Shown piece after piece: positions 1 through 8,701 of a DNA stretch of 64,000 nt (position 1 is the first letter of the stretch; every line of letters starts with the position of its first letter). This DNA comes from Castellaniella daejeonensis (GTDB taxonomy: Bacteria > Pseudomonadota > Gammaproteobacteria > Burkholderiales > Burkholderiaceae_B): positions 56,701 through 120,700 of the forward strand of contig NZ_BAAAFN010000014.1 in assembly GCF_039523555.1 (NCBI RefSeq). Direction: 5' to 3'. The notes beneath the pieces were generated by a model. It did no database searches, was not told where the DNA came from, and saw only the letters and a list, made by a program, of their open reading frames with translations. A program made the translations under genes and the position numbers.

Positions 1-1
1 G

Positions 2-568
2 CTGCCCCTGGCCTGGCGCACCCGGCTGGCGGCCGCCCGCCGCCGCCCCGGGCCGGTCCGCCTCCTGGAAGCCCTGGCCACGCACCGTTTCCTGGTGCCC
101 CTGCTGTTCCTGCTGATGGTGCTGGTCTGGCTGGAGCCCACCGTGCAGTTCTATTCCATGCTCGATTGGCGGCTCTACCGGCTCATGAACTGGGCGGTGG
201 TGATCACCGGGGTCATGTACTGGAACCTGATCCTGGACCGGCGGCCCCATCCGCCGGCGGCGATGTCTCCCGGGGGACGGATCTTCTCGCCCGTCTTCAC
301 CATGGCGCCGCAGATGGTCGCCGGCGCTGTGATCGTCTTTTCCGAACACGACATCTATCCGGTATTCGATCTGTGCGGCCGTGCGCTGCCCGGTTTCAGC
401 GCGCTGGACGACCAGGTGATCGGCGGGCTGATCATGTGGGTGCCGGCGGGCCTGATCGAGACGTTCGGGCTGCTGGTGGCCCTGGGTACCCTGATGCGGC
501 TGTCGGCCCGCAACCGCCTGCCGCAGCCCCGGCGGCGTGCGGCCGCCCGGCCGGCGAACGCAGCCTGA
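2..568 (+). CDS. Cytochrome c oxidase assembly protein, CtaG (caa3-type) family, 3' part
   Basis: The window opens inside this gene. The frame is open from base 2 and ends at TGA 566-568, giving about 188 C-terminal residues. The visible part is a polytopic membrane protein: a hydrophobic segment (LLFLLMVLVWLEP), a segment around MNWAVVITGVMYWNLILD, then FTMAPQMVAGAVIVF and a last one near IMWVPAGLIETFGLL, followed by a basic tail. Conserved-looking FSPVFTMAPQM and MWVPAG blocks resemble the caa3_CtaG family, whose members help assemble haem-copper oxidases in the inner membrane. The family call rests on these motifs and the topology, since the N-terminus is missing. The next gene starts 30 bases on and has its own ribosome site. 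Confidence 0.7.
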   Translation: MPLAWRTRLAAARRRPGPVRLLEALATHRFLVPLLFLLMVLVWLEPTVQFYSMLDWRLYRLMNWAVVITGVMYWNLILDRRPHPPAAMSPGGRIFSPVFTMAPQMVAGAVIVFSEHDIYPVFDLCGRALPGFSALDDQVIGGLIMWVPAGLIETFGLLVALGTLMRLSARNRLPQPRRRAAARPANAA

Positions 569-598
569 TCGGGCCATGACCGCGGGCGGAGGAACCCC

Positions 599-2083
599 AT
601 GAAGACCTGGATGCGGCGCACGGGCGTGGGCCTGGGCCTGGCCGGCATCCTGGCGGCGGGCATGCCGCACGCCTGGGCCCAGCCCATGGGACTGCCCTCG
701 ATGGGCGCGGTTTCCTCATCGGAACTGTCTCCTGCGGTCGAGCGCACCCTGGGCCAGGCCATCATGGAGCAGGGCCGCCAGGATCCCACCTATATCGGCG
801 ACCTGGACATCAATCAGTACCTGACCGCACTCGGCCGCAAGCTGGCTGCCCACGCACCCCAGGCGCTGGCCCAGGACATCACCGTGTTCGCCGTGCGCGA
901 TCCCTCGATCAACGCCTTTGCCCTGCCGGGGGGCTACATCGGCGTGCACAGCGGGCTGGTGGTCGGGGCGCAAAGCGAATCCGAACTGGCGGGCGTGCTT
1001 GCGCACGAAATCGGCCACGTCATGCAGCGCCACATCGCCCGGGGCATTGCGCAGCAATCCCAGGGCACAGGCATCATGGTGGCCAGCCTGGTCGGCGCCC
1101 TGCTGGCGGCCCTGGCCGGCCAGGGCGATCTCGCCATGGGGGTCGCCACCTTCGGCCAGGCCGCCGCCATCGACCGGCAGCTCGGCTTTTCGCGGGGTGC
1201 CGAGCAAGAGGCAGACCGGGCGGGGCTGCAGATGATGCGCCAGGCCGGCTTCGATCCGCAGGGCATGCTGGCCATGTTCCGCCGCCTGATGAACGCCTCG
1301 CGCCTGAACGAGGGGACTGGCGGGGGCTATGCCTCGACCCACCCGCTGTCCATCCAGCGCCTGTCGGACATCGAGAACCGCATCGAAGGCCAGCCCGCCG
1401 CCGCGGTCACGCCCGACCCCGAGTTCTGGTTCGTGCGTGCCCGTCTCGCCCTGATCCAGGCACGCAGCCACGCGGACCGCCAGCGCCTGAAGCAGACCTT
1501 GCGCAGCGAGGCGCGCGACCTCTCGGGCGTGCGCCAGGCCGCCGCCTACTACGGCCTGGCCTCGCTGGGCAAGGCCGAGGGCGACCTGGCCAGCGCCCGG
1601 GCGCAGTTGGCCCAGGCGCAATCCGTGCAGGCAGCGGCGCCGCAGCTGGACATGCTGGCGATCCAGCTGGCCGGCGCACAGGGTGCGGCCGCCGCCGTGG
1701 ACGTCTCCGCTGCCGCCTGGAAGCGCTGGCCCGACAGCCAGGGGGTGGCCGACGAGCGCGCCCGCGCCTTGCAGAAGGCAGGCCAGGATGCGGCTGCCGC
1801 GGATTTCCTGCAGGCTGCCACCCGGCAGTGGCCCGAGACGCCGGAATTCCAAAAACTGCTGGCGACCAGCCTGGAGCGCCTGGGCCGCGAAGTCGAGGCG
1901 CATGAAGCCATGGCAAGTTATTTCGAGCAGACCGGCGCGCTACCCACCGCGGTCGAGCACCTGCAGCAGGCGCGGACGCTGTCGAAGGATTTCTACGCCC
2001 AGTCGCGGCTCGACACGCGCATCCGCGCCCTGCGCGAACGGCTGGACAATCAGCGCGCGCTGCTGGAACCATTCAAGAAATAG
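599..2083 (+). CDS. Periplasmic M48 metalloprotease, BepA/YfgC-like, with TPR domain
   Basis: A 494-residue exported protease. Residues 1-27 look like a signal peptide (basic MKTWMRRTG, hydrophobic core, AWA-Q cleavage). The catalytic zinc motif HEIGH lies at residues 136-140, and a downstream ExxAD glutamate (E202) supplies the third ligand. The C-terminal half, from about residue 270, is helical and alanine-rich like the TPR region of BepA. In that family the protease and TPR parts together monitor outer-membrane protein assembly (LptD, Bam complex) and degrade stalled substrates. Start: ATG 599 sits behind GGCGGAGGAA. The gene converges on the next one, with about 45 bases between stops. 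BepA rather than LoiP/YcaL is inferred from length and the TPR tail. Confidence 0.85.
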   Translation: MKTWMRRTGVGLGLAGILAAGMPHAWAQPMGLPSMGAVSSSELSPAVERTLGQAIMEQGRQDPTYIGDLDINQYLTALGRKLAAHAPQALAQDITVFAVRDPSINAFALPGGYIGVHSGLVVGAQSESELAGVLAHEIGHVMQRHIARGIAQQSQGTGIMVASLVGALLAALAGQGDLAMGVATFGQAAAIDRQLGFSRGAEQEADRAGLQMMRQAGFDPQGMLAMFRRLMNASRLNEGTGGGYASTHPLSIQRLSDIENRIEGQPAAAVTPDPEFWFVRARLALIQARSHADRQRLKQTLRSEARDLSGVRQAAAYYGLASLGKAEGDLASARAQLAQAQSVQAAAPQLDMLAIQLAGAQGAAAAVDVSAAAWKRWPDSQGVADERARALQKAGQDAAAADFLQAATRQWPETPEFQKLLATSLERLGREVEAHEAMASYFEQTGALPTAVEHLQQARTLSKDFYAQSRLDTRIRALRERLDNQRALLEPFKK

Positions 2084-2128
2084 GCTCGGCAACGGGCCTT
2101 GCGACGGCGGCCGTGGGGCGGCCCGGAT

Positions 2129-3214
2129 TCAGGCGCCGGTGTTGAAGAACCGCAGCAGCCGCGCCGGCAGCCAGCGCAGGTGGCCCGGGAACATGCCGGT
2201 GACGAAGCCCGCATGGCCGCCCAGGGCCGGCTGGTGCAGCAGCACGTCGCCGGATGCGTCCCTGGACCCCGGCAGCGAGGCTTCGGGCACGAAGGGATCG
2301 TTGCGGGCATTGAGCACCAGCGTGGGCGTGCGGATCGACGGCAGCAGCGGCAGGCTGGCCGCCCGGGTCCAGTAATCCAGCGCATTCAGGTAGCCGTGCA
2401 TGGGCGCGGTGTACAGGTCGTCGAATTCGCGCAGACTGCGCATGCTCTGGGTGCGCGATACGTCCACCGAGCCGGGAAATTCACGGGCCTTATCGAAGAT
2501 CTTGCGGCGGATGCTGCGCAGGAAGTGGCGGGAATACAGCTGCCGGCCCCAGAACGTATCCGACAGGTGGCGGCCGCATGCGGCCAGGTCCATCGGGACG
2601 GATACCGCGGCCGCGGCGTGCAGCCCGTGGGGCGTGCAGTTCGATTCGCCGAGCAGCTTCAGCAGGGCGTTGCCGCCCAGCGAGATTCCGGCGGCATGCC
2701 ATCGAGCGTCGGGCAGGCGGGCGCGGACATGGCCGAGCATGAAGTCGATCTCGGCCGAATCGCCGCTGTAGTATGCACGCGCCATGCGGTTGGGCACGCC
2801 CGAACAACCGCGGAAATGCGCCGCGGCCACGATCCAGCCGGCGGCGCGGAAATCATGGGCGATCGCCTGCATGTAGGGGCTCAGGCTGCTGCCCTCGAGG
2901 CCGTGGAACAGGATCAGGGCGGGGGCGTCGCCCGCCAGCGCGGACCAGTCGGCCGCTTCGAGCCAGCGCCGCGCTGCCGTGCCCACCAGGCCGGACTCGT
3001 GTGGCGATGCCTGGCCGTCGGGCCGCAGATTGGGATTCAGGCCGGGGCCGCACCAGTCCAGGTCGATGAAGTCGCCATCGGGCGTGTCGACCCGTTCGCG
3101 CACGAAATGCAGGGCGGAATGCTGGGCGCAGAATGCCCCGTACAGTGTCTGCGCATGGCCGCCCGGCAGCCAGGCCGGCACGGGACAGGGGCTGGTGTCG
3201 ATGCGTGCGGTCAT
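2129..3214 (-). CDS. Alpha/beta hydrolase, YheT family
   Basis: A 361-residue cytoplasmic hydrolase. The oxyanion HGLEGSS block is near residues 104-110, the nucleophile elbow GISLGG places the serine at 178, and later NARNDPFVP and GGHAGF blocks supply the likely Asp and His. This order is that of the YheT/ABHD1-3 family, whose bacterial substrates are unknown (esterase activity is assumed). The start ATG at 3214 is preceded by GGAGGCGAAACCTC. An in-frame extension to 3349 lacks a ribosome site and reads as low-complexity Arg/Pro, so I reject it. It is followed by a divergent spacing to the NTF2-like gene, which is read in the same direction. Confidence 0.85.
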   Translation of the reverse strand: MTARIDTSPCPVPAWLPGGHAQTLYGAFCAQHSALHFVRERVDTPDGDFIDLDWCGPGLNPNLRPDGQASPHESGLVGTAARRWLEAADWSALAGDAPALILFHGLEGSSLSPYMQAIAHDFRAAGWIVAAAHFRGCSGVPNRMARAYYSGDSAEIDFMLGHVRARLPDARWHAAGISLGGNALLKLLGESNCTPHGLHAAAAVSVPMDLAACGRHLSDTFWGRQLYSRHFLRSIRRKIFDKAREFPGSVDVSRTQSMRSLREFDDLYTAPMHGYLNALDYWTRAASLPLLPSIRTPTLVLNARNDPFVPEASLPGSRDASGDVLLHQPALGGHAGFVTGMFPGHLRWLPARLLRFFNTGA

Positions 3215-3281
3215 GAGGTTTCGCCTCCGCGCCGCGCACCCGGGTATCCGCGTTCTGAAAAGCCCTGCACGCTCATGGCGG

Positions 3282-3704
3282 TCAGTGGAGAGTGCGGGCG
3301 GGATCGGGCCGGTCGAACAGTTCGGCCTCGCGGGGCGCCGCCGAAGCATGGTGCACGATCATCCGCCAGCCCTCGGGGCCTTTCTGGTAGATGTTGGTGG
3401 TGTAGAAATTCAGCGTGTCCTTGCCGCGCGGGGTATCGACCGTGATCTGTTCGATCAGCACATGGATGGCACTCATCACCCCCGTCATGGCCTTGACCTG
3501 GGCCGGGAACGCGGCGACCTGGCCGTTGGCGAAGATGTGCTCCCAGCCTTCCCGGACGGCCCGGGGGCCGAGGGTGCGCAGGCCGCCCGGGTGGATGCAG
3601 GCCACGTCTTCGTCATCGCTCCATACGCGCATCATCAGGGCGATGTCGCCCTGGCGCATGGCTTCGTAGAAGGCGTATTCCGCTTCTTCGGGCGTCGGGA
3701 ACAT
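3282..3704 (-). CDS. NTF2-like (SnoaL/DUF4440-type) protein
   Basis: A 140-residue single-domain protein with the pattern of the cone-shaped NTF2 fold: an N-terminal helix (PTPEEAEYAFYEAMRQGDIALMM), the block WSDDEDVACIHPGG, then beta strands ending in GPEGWRMIVHHASA. In related bacteria such proteins are described only as nuclear transport factor 2 family; no activity is known and no catalytic set is clear here. It is read in the same direction as the zinc-finger gene and ilvE just upstream (15 bases from the zinc-finger stop), so the three may form one transcript. Function unassigned. Confidence 0.75.
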   Translation of the reverse strand: MFPTPEEAEYAFYEAMRQGDIALMMRVWSDDEDVACIHPGGLRTLGPRAVREGWEHIFANGQVAAFPAQVKAMTGVMSAIHVLIEQITVDTPRGKDTLNFYTTNIYQKGPEGWRMIVHHASAAPREAELFDRPDPARTLH

Positions 3705-3719
3705 GGGGTCGGATCGGGA

Positions 3720-3929
3720 TCAGTGGCCGTGCACCTTTTCGCCTTCGCGCAGGGCGTAGCGGGTGCCGCAGTACTGGCAGCGCGCCACCTTGTTCTTGAC
3801 GACCTCGATGTAGATGCGCGGGTGCTGGCTCCAGAGGGGTGCCTTGGGGCCGGGGCAATAGACCGGCAGGTCTTCGGCGCCGACTTCGACGATGTCCTGG
3901 TTGCTGGCGGTTTCGGGCACGCTGCTCAT
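3720..3929 (-). CDS. CHCC-type zinc-finger protein
   Basis: A 69-residue protein whose four ligands are visible: C25, H36, C51 and C54 (the last two in CQYCG). This CHCC arrangement is the zinc-finger domain found in bacterial proteins and in the NDUFS6 subunit of complex I. In Burkholderiales a gene of this size usually lies just downstream of ilvE, as here (60 bases after the ilvE stop). The role of the free-standing protein is unknown. The final residues KVHGH end abruptly with no extra domain. Confidence 0.85.
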   Translation of the reverse strand: MSSVPETASNQDIVEVGAEDLPVYCPGPKAPLWSQHPRIYIEVVKNKVARCQYCGTRYALREGEKVHGH

Positions 3930-3989
3930 GGTGTTTCCTGATAGGGGCCGGATCGGCGGGGCGTCCGGGTTGGGGTTCGGGTTGAAGGA

Positions 3990-4910
3990 TCAGACCTTGG
4001 AGAGCCAATGGTGGTATTTCGGCGTCTTGCCGGATACCGCATCGAAGAAGGCCTTCTGGAGCTGGGTGGTGATCGGCCCGCGTTCCCCGGCGCCGATCTG
4101 GCGGCCGTCGATTTCGCGGATCGGGGTGACTTCGGCCGCCGTGCCCGTGAAGAAGGCTTCGTCGGCGATGTACAGGTCGTCGCGGGTCAGCCGGCGCGAT
4201 TCCACCCGCAGGCCCAGGTCGGCGGCGATCTGGTGGATGGACGCCCGCGTGATCCCGGTCAGGGCGCAGGCGATGTCGGGTTCGTAGACGACGCCGTCGC
4301 GCACGATGAACAGGTTCTCGCCGGAGCCTTCGGCCACGAAGCCCTGGGTGTCCAGCAGGATGGCTTCGTCGTAGCCGTGGTCCAGCGCCTCGGCGTTGGC
4401 GAGGATGGAATTGGCGTAGGTGCTGGCGATCTTCGCGCGCGGCATGGTGACGTTGACATGCTGCCGGGCGTAGGACGAGATCTTGACGCGGATGCCTTGT
4501 TTCAGGGCTTCTTCGCCCAGGTAGGCGCCCCAGGGCCAGGCGGCGATCGCAACGTGGACCGAGGCGCCACGGGGCGAGACGCCCATCTTTTCGGAGCCGT
4601 AGAACACCAGGGGCCGGATGTAGCAGGATTCGAGTTCGTTGCGGCGCACGACCTCGATCTGGGCTTCGGAGATCGCCTCGCGCGAGAAGGGAATCTTCAT
4701 CTGGTAGATGTGCGCGGAGTTGAACAGGCGCTTGGTGTGGTCTTCCAGGCGGAAGATCGCGGTGCCGTGGTCGGTGCGGTAGGCGCGCACCCCTTCGAAG
4801 ACGGCCAGCCCGTAATGCAGCGAGTGCGTCAGCACGTGCGTGGTCGCATCGCGCCAGGGCACCAGTTTGCCGTCGTACCAGATCACCCCATCTCGATCAG
4901 CCATGGACAT
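3990..4910 (-). CDS. ilvE: Branched-chain amino acid aminotransferase
   Basis: A 306-residue fold-type IV PLP aminotransferase that carries out the last step of Leu, Ile and Val synthesis and the first step of their breakdown. Visible features: YDGKLVPW at the N-terminus, the FEGVRAY block, the PLP lysine K160 in PRAKIASTYANS, and the cofactor-loop blocks GSGENLF and TGITRASI. Start: ATG at 4910 has GGGAGA six bases upstream; the longer frame to 4949 has none. A second ATG follows at 4904. The gene is divergent from rhlE across about 80 bases and leads the zinc-finger and NTF2 genes. It works with ilvBHC at 51-54.5 kb in the same pathway. Confidence 0.95.
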   Translation of the reverse strand: MSMADRDGVIWYDGKLVPWRDATTHVLTHSLHYGLAVFEGVRAYRTDHGTAIFRLEDHTKRLFNSAHIYQMKIPFSREAISEAQIEVVRRNELESCYIRPLVFYGSEKMGVSPRGASVHVAIAAWPWGAYLGEEALKQGIRVKISSYARQHVNVTMPRAKIASTYANSILANAEALDHGYDEAILLDTQGFVAEGSGENLFIVRDGVVYEPDIACALTGITRASIHQIAADLGLRVESRRLTRDDLYIADEAFFTGTAAEVTPIREIDGRQIGAGERGPITTQLQKAFFDAVSGKTPKYHHWLSKV

Positions 4911-4989
4911 CGCCGTCTCCCGGAATTTGTCAGGGATACATTGTACCAATTGCCCGGCACTCGGCGATGCACGCTAAAATGAGGAGTTC

Positions 4990-5043
4990 ATGAACGCGTG
5001 GGGCCGGATTTCCGGGTGCCTGCGCACCCAATCCTACGAATGA
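4990..5043 (+). CDS. Possible 17-residue upstream ORF overlapping the rhlE start
   Basis: ATG at 4990 follows GAGGAG with a short spacer. It encodes MNAWGRISGCLRTQSYE and ends at TGA 5041-5043. That stop overlaps the rhlE ATG at 5040 in the sequence ATGA, the classic layout for translational coupling. Against it: a candidate -10 (TAAAAT, 4975-4980) would start transcription near 4987, leaving out the GAGGAG. No family is recognised. Treat it as a leader-peptide candidate. Confidence 0.35.
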   Translation: MNAWGRISGCLRTQSYE

Positions 5044-6422
5044 CCGACTCCACTTCCCAAGACTCCGCCCCCGAGGCGCCCGTTCCGTTCGCCCAGTTCG
5101 GCCTGCACCCCGGCATCATGCAGGCCATCGAGGCCACCGGCTACGTGTCCGCCACGCCGATCCAGGCCAAGGCCATCCCCATCGCCATGTCCGGCCGCGA
5201 CGTCATGGGTGCCGCCCAGACGGGCACCGGCAAGACCGCCGCCTTTTCCCTGCCGATCCTGCATCGGCTGATGCCCTTCGCCAACAGCAGCGCCTCGCCC
5301 GCGCGCCATCCGGTGCGCGCCCTGGTCCTGACGCCCACGCGCGAACTGGCCGACCAGGTGCATGCCAACGTCGCCCAGTACAGCAAGTTCGTGCCCCTGC
5401 GCACGGCGGTGGTGTTCGGCGGGGTTGACATCCGGCCGCAGCGCGACCTGCTGCGCCAGGGCTGCGAAATCCTGATCGCCACGCCGGGCCGCCTGCTCGA
5501 CCATGTCGAGCAGCGCAACGTCAATCTGGGCCAGGTCGGCATCCTGGTGCTGGACGAGGCCGACCGCATGCTGGACATGGGCTTCCTGCCCGACCTGGAC
5601 CGCATCATGCGGCTGCTGCCGCCGGGCCGCCAGGGCCTGCTGTTCTCGGCAACCTTCAGCCCGGAAATCCGCAAGCTCGGCCGCACCTTCCTGCGTACTC
5701 CGGTCGAAGTCGAGGTCGCTCGCCCCAACGCCACGGCCGACACCGTCACCCAGATCGCCTATCCCCTCGAAGGCGAGGCCAAGCGCCGGGCCGTGGTGCA
5801 TCTGGTGAAATCCCGCCAGCTCAGCCAGGTGATCGTCTTTTCCAACACCAAGATCGGTTGCAGCCGCCTGGCTCGCCAGCTCGAGCAGGACGGCGTGCGC
5901 GCCGAATCGATCCACGGCAACAAGACCCAGATCGAGCGCATGAAGGCGCTGGACGCATTCAAGGCCGGCGCGCTGGAAGTGCTGGTTGCCACCGACGTGG
6001 CGGCGCGCGGCCTGGATGTGGCCGGCGTGCCCTGCGTGATCAACTACGACCTGCCGCGCAATGCGGAAGACTACGTCCACCGCATCGGCCGCACCGGCCG
6101 GGCGGGCGCATCGGGCGAAGCCATCGCGCTGTTCGCCCCCGAAGAAGAGCGCTACCTGCAGGAAATCGAGAAGCTCATCAAGGTCAAGATTCCGCGCGGC
6201 GAACTCGAACTGCCGCGCGTGGTCGCCCGCCGCCGTCCGGCGGGGGGCCATGCCGGTCCGGCAGGCTGGCGCGGCGCGCCCCAGGCGCCGCAGGACGATT
6301 TCTTCTCCCGGCCCTACGAGCCCGCCGCACCGGCGCCCGAACCGAACCCCGAAGCGCAGTCGCGTCCGGCCGTGGTGCCGTCCCGCCGGTCCGTGGGCGT
6401 CCTGCTGGGCGGCGGCAAGTAA
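5040..6422 (+). CDS. rhlE: DEAD-box ATP-dependent RNA helicase, RhlE type
   Basis: A 460-residue RNA helicase. Visible motifs in order: Q motif (F17, then TPIQ at 39-42), Walker A AQTGTGKT (59-66), PTRELA (98-103), TPGR (147-150), DEAD (171-174), SAT (202-204), then the second RecA domain with VIVFSNTK, ATDVAARGLDV and HRIGRTGR. The C-terminal tail of about 80 residues is Pro/Arg/Gly-rich and low complexity, as usual in RhlE. The family remodels rRNA during ribosome maturation and aids RNA decay. Start: ATG at 5040 gives a normal N-terminus (MTDSTSQ); an in-frame GTG at 4998 would add 14 atypical residues. Divergent from ilvE. Confidence 0.93.
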   Translation: MTDSTSQDSAPEAPVPFAQFGLHPGIMQAIEATGYVSATPIQAKAIPIAMSGRDVMGAAQTGTGKTAAFSLPILHRLMPFANSSASPARHPVRALVLTPTRELADQVHANVAQYSKFVPLRTAVVFGGVDIRPQRDLLRQGCEILIATPGRLLDHVEQRNVNLGQVGILVLDEADRMLDMGFLPDLDRIMRLLPPGRQGLLFSATFSPEIRKLGRTFLRTPVEVEVARPNATADTVTQIAYPLEGEAKRRAVVHLVKSRQLSQVIVFSNTKIGCSRLARQLEQDGVRAESIHGNKTQIERMKALDAFKAGALEVLVATDVAARGLDVAGVPCVINYDLPRNAEDYVHRIGRTGRAGASGEAIALFAPEEERYLQEIEKLIKVKIPRGELELPRVVARRRPAGGHAGPAGWRGAPQAPQDDFFSRPYEPAAPAPEPNPEAQSRPAVVPSRRSVGVLLGGGK

Positions 6423-6441
6423 GCCCGGCAAATCAGCCCGT

Positions 6442-6819
6442 CTAGCCCCCGGCCAGCGTGTCCAGGCTGCCGGGGCCGCCTGCCAGCACGGGCAGTTCCT
6501 GGGCGCCGTCGATCAGCCGCCGCAGATGCTCGGCGCGCGGCTGCACCGCCCCCCAGTAGCGCGTGCCGGCCCGATCCTGCACCAGGATCGTGGGAAAGTT
6601 CTCGATGTCTTCGTCGCCCAGCCATTCCGGGCTGTCCTCGACGTCCACCCACAGGAAGGTCCAGCCGGGGTATTCGTCGGCCAGGGTCTCGAGCAGGGGG
6701 CGCCAGGCATCGCAGGTGCGGCACCAGGCGGCGCAGTAGCAGGCCACGCGGCGGCCGGCATCGGCGGCCAGCCGGTCGCGCAGGGCCTGAAGATCGGCGT
6801 GCGGATCAAACAATTTCAT
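6442..6819 (-). CDS. Thioredoxin-fold protein
   Basis: A 125-residue cytoplasmic thioredoxin-like protein with the active site WCRTC (C33 and C36), the strand block WTFLWVDVEDSPEW and the cis-proline loop FPTILV. The WCRTC sequence differs from the WCGPC of TrxA, so it is a thioredoxin-family reductase of unknown partner. Start: ATG 6819 (MKLFDPH); an alternative ATG four codons upstream (6831, MPVC) is equally possible because neither has a strong ribosome site. It converges with rhlE and is divergent from the EI24 gene. Confidence 0.85.
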   Translation of the reverse strand: MKLFDPHADLQALRDRLAADAGRRVACYCAAWCRTCDAWRPLLETLADEYPGWTFLWVDVEDSPEWLGDEDIENFPTILVQDRAGTRYWGAVQPRAEHLRRLIDGAQELPVLAGGPGSLDTLAGG

Positions 6820-6919
6820 GCAGACAGGCATCCTGTTCTTTGAATAAGATGATTGTATGGGTTCTGCGCGGACTGTCCCGCGCAGCCCGACCGGATCACT
6901 CCAAGGATCATTCCGCCGT

Positions 6920-7711
6920 ATGACGCACCAAGACCTCGCCCTGCGCAATCCCCGTGCTTCCCAAGGCCTGGCGCTGGTCGGCCAGGCCTTCCGCCGCGCC
7001 GCGGCCAGCCAACTGCACCCGCGCATGATTGCGGCCCTGTTCCTGCCGTTCGTGATTGCCTTCCTGGGCGCGGTCCTGCTGCTGTGGTTCTTCTGGCAGC
7101 CGCTGACCGGTTGGCTCGACCAGGAAGCCTCGTCCTGGGGCCTGTTCAACACCATCGACGGCTGGCTCGTCGCCGTGGGCCTGTTTTCGCTGAAGCTGTG
7201 GCTGGTGCCGCTGCTGGCGGCGGGACTGCTCCTGCCCATGGCGGGAATCCTGGGCCTGGTGATCGCCGCCGTGTTCGTGATGCCCATCGTGCTGCATCAC
7301 CTGGAACGCCGCGACTACCAGGGGCTGAGCCGTCAGGGCCGCAACACCGCGGCGCTGGGCATCTGGAATGCGACCTGGGTCGGGATCCTGTTCTGTCTGG
7401 GCTGGCTGTTCACCATGCCCCTGTGGCTGATCCCGCCCATGGCCCTGGTGCTGCCGGTGTTCTGGTGGGCCTTCGCGCTGAACCGCATGCTGCGCGTGGA
7501 CGCCATGATCGAGCATGCCAGCCAGTCCGAGCGCCGGTTGCTGTGGCGGCGCCACAATCGCCAGCTGTGGCTGATCGCGGCCTGCCTTGCCGTCGTCAAC
7601 CTGATCCCGTTGTTCTGGCTGGTGATGCCGGTCTTCTCGGCGTTGGTGTACGCTCATTTCTGCCTGGAGGCCATCCGCCGCCTGCGGGCCGAAACCGTCA
7701 TCGAACTCTGA
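6920..7711 (+). CDS. EI24-domain (CysZ-like) membrane protein
   Basis: A 263-residue inner-membrane protein with about four to six hydrophobic segments: LFLPFVIAFLGAVLLLWFFW, WLVPLLAAGLLLPMAGILGLVIAAVF (two turns), LGWLFTMPLWLIPPMALVLP and a last pair around AACLAVVNLIPLFWLVMP. The layout matches the EI24/CysZ family, which includes the sulfate transporter CysZ. In Burkholderiales this member sits next to a CinA-like gene and its substrate is unknown. Start: ATG 6920 with AAGGA upstream. The downstream gene begins 12 bases after its stop, so the two are probably one operon. Confidence 0.75.
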   Translation: MTHQDLALRNPRASQGLALVGQAFRRAAASQLHPRMIAALFLPFVIAFLGAVLLLWFFWQPLTGWLDQEASSWGLFNTIDGWLVAVGLFSLKLWLVPLLAAGLLLPMAGILGLVIAAVFVMPIVLHHLERRDYQGLSRQGRNTAALGIWNATWVGILFCLGWLFTMPLWLIPPMALVLPVFWWAFALNRMLRVDAMIEHASQSERRLLWRRHNRQLWLIAACLAVVNLIPLFWLVMPVFSALVYAHFCLEAIRRLRAETVIEL

Positions 7712-7723
7712 TCTGGAAACCCG

Positions 7724-8593
7724 ATGCCATCCGTCGACCATGCTGCCGTTTCACCGGTTCAATCCGCTTGCGGGCCCGATGCCTGCCCGATTCCGCAGAC
7801 GCCGCCGCGCGTCCGCCTGATCGCCATCGGCGATGAAATCCTGTCCGGGCGCCGCCAGGACAAGCATTTTTCCCGGCTGATCGAACTGCTGCAGGAGCGC
7901 GGGCTGCGGCTGCACGCCGCCGAGTTCATTTCCGACGACGAGGACGATATCGTCGAATGCCTGGGCCGCAGCTTTGCCACGTCCGACATCGTGTTCTGTT
8001 GCGGCGGCATCGGGGCCACTCCGGATGACCGCACCCGCCAGGCCGCCGCGCGTGCCCTGGGCGTGCCGCTGGCGCTGCATCCCGAGGCTGCCCGCCTGAT
8101 CGGCGAACGTTGCGCCGAGATGGCCGCCAAGGGCCAGGGCAGTGCCGACATGTCCACCCCCGAAAACCAGCAGCGGCTGCAGATGGGTGTGTTCCCCGTG
8201 GGCTCGGAGATCATCCCGAACAGCTACAACAAGATTCCCGGCTTCTTCATCCATGACCACAGCTTCATGCCAGGCTTTCCGGTCATGGCGCACGCCATGA
8301 TGGCCTGGACGCTGGATACGCGCTATGCCCGGTGGCACCATTGCGAGTCGCGGGTCGAGCATTCCTTCCTGGTGTTCGGCCTGCCGGAATCGCGCATCAC
8401 CCCGGCGCTCGAATCGCTGGAACGCCGCTGGGCGGGGATCCGCGCCTTCAGCCTGCCCAACGTGGGCGACGCGGGCGGCCCGCCGCACATCGAGCTGGGG
8501 GTCAAGGGTGCCCCGGATGCCGCGGCCGAGGCCCTGGTCTGGCTGCGGAGCGAAGTCCTGTCGCTGGGCGGCAGGCTCGATCCACCGGCCTGA
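7724..8593 (+). CDS. Molybdopterin-binding (CinA N-terminal-like) protein
   Basis: A 289-residue protein carrying a MoCF-biosynthesis/CinA N-terminal domain: IAIGDEILSGRRQD near residues 30-43, the CCGGIGATPDD block and ENQQRLQMGVFP. The deamidase domain of full-length CinA (PncC) is absent, so this is the stand-alone N-terminal type, in which related domains have ADP-ribose pyrophosphatase activity. The actual substrate is inferred only. The start follows the EI24 gene by 12 bases. An internal start near residue 25 (VRLIAIGDE) cannot be ruled out, since the first 25 residues are not conserved in appearance. Confidence 0.8.
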   Translation: MPSVDHAAVSPVQSACGPDACPIPQTPPRVRLIAIGDEILSGRRQDKHFSRLIELLQERGLRLHAAEFISDDEDDIVECLGRSFATSDIVFCCGGIGATPDDRTRQAAARALGVPLALHPEAARLIGERCAEMAAKGQGSADMSTPENQQRLQMGVFPVGSEIIPNSYNKIPGFFIHDHSFMPGFPVMAHAMMAWTLDTRYARWHHCESRVEHSFLVFGLPESRITPALESLERRWAGIRAFSLPNVGDAGGPPHIELGVKGAPDAAAEALVWLRSEVLSLGGRLDPPA

Positions 8594-8701
8594 TGCCGCG
8601 CCGGACGGCAGGCGCGCCGCGGGCGCGGTCTATTGGTCAAAGCTCACCGGCGCTGCCGGGCGACTGGGCCATGGCCCCCAGAAAGTGCTTGCCATGCGAA
8701 G

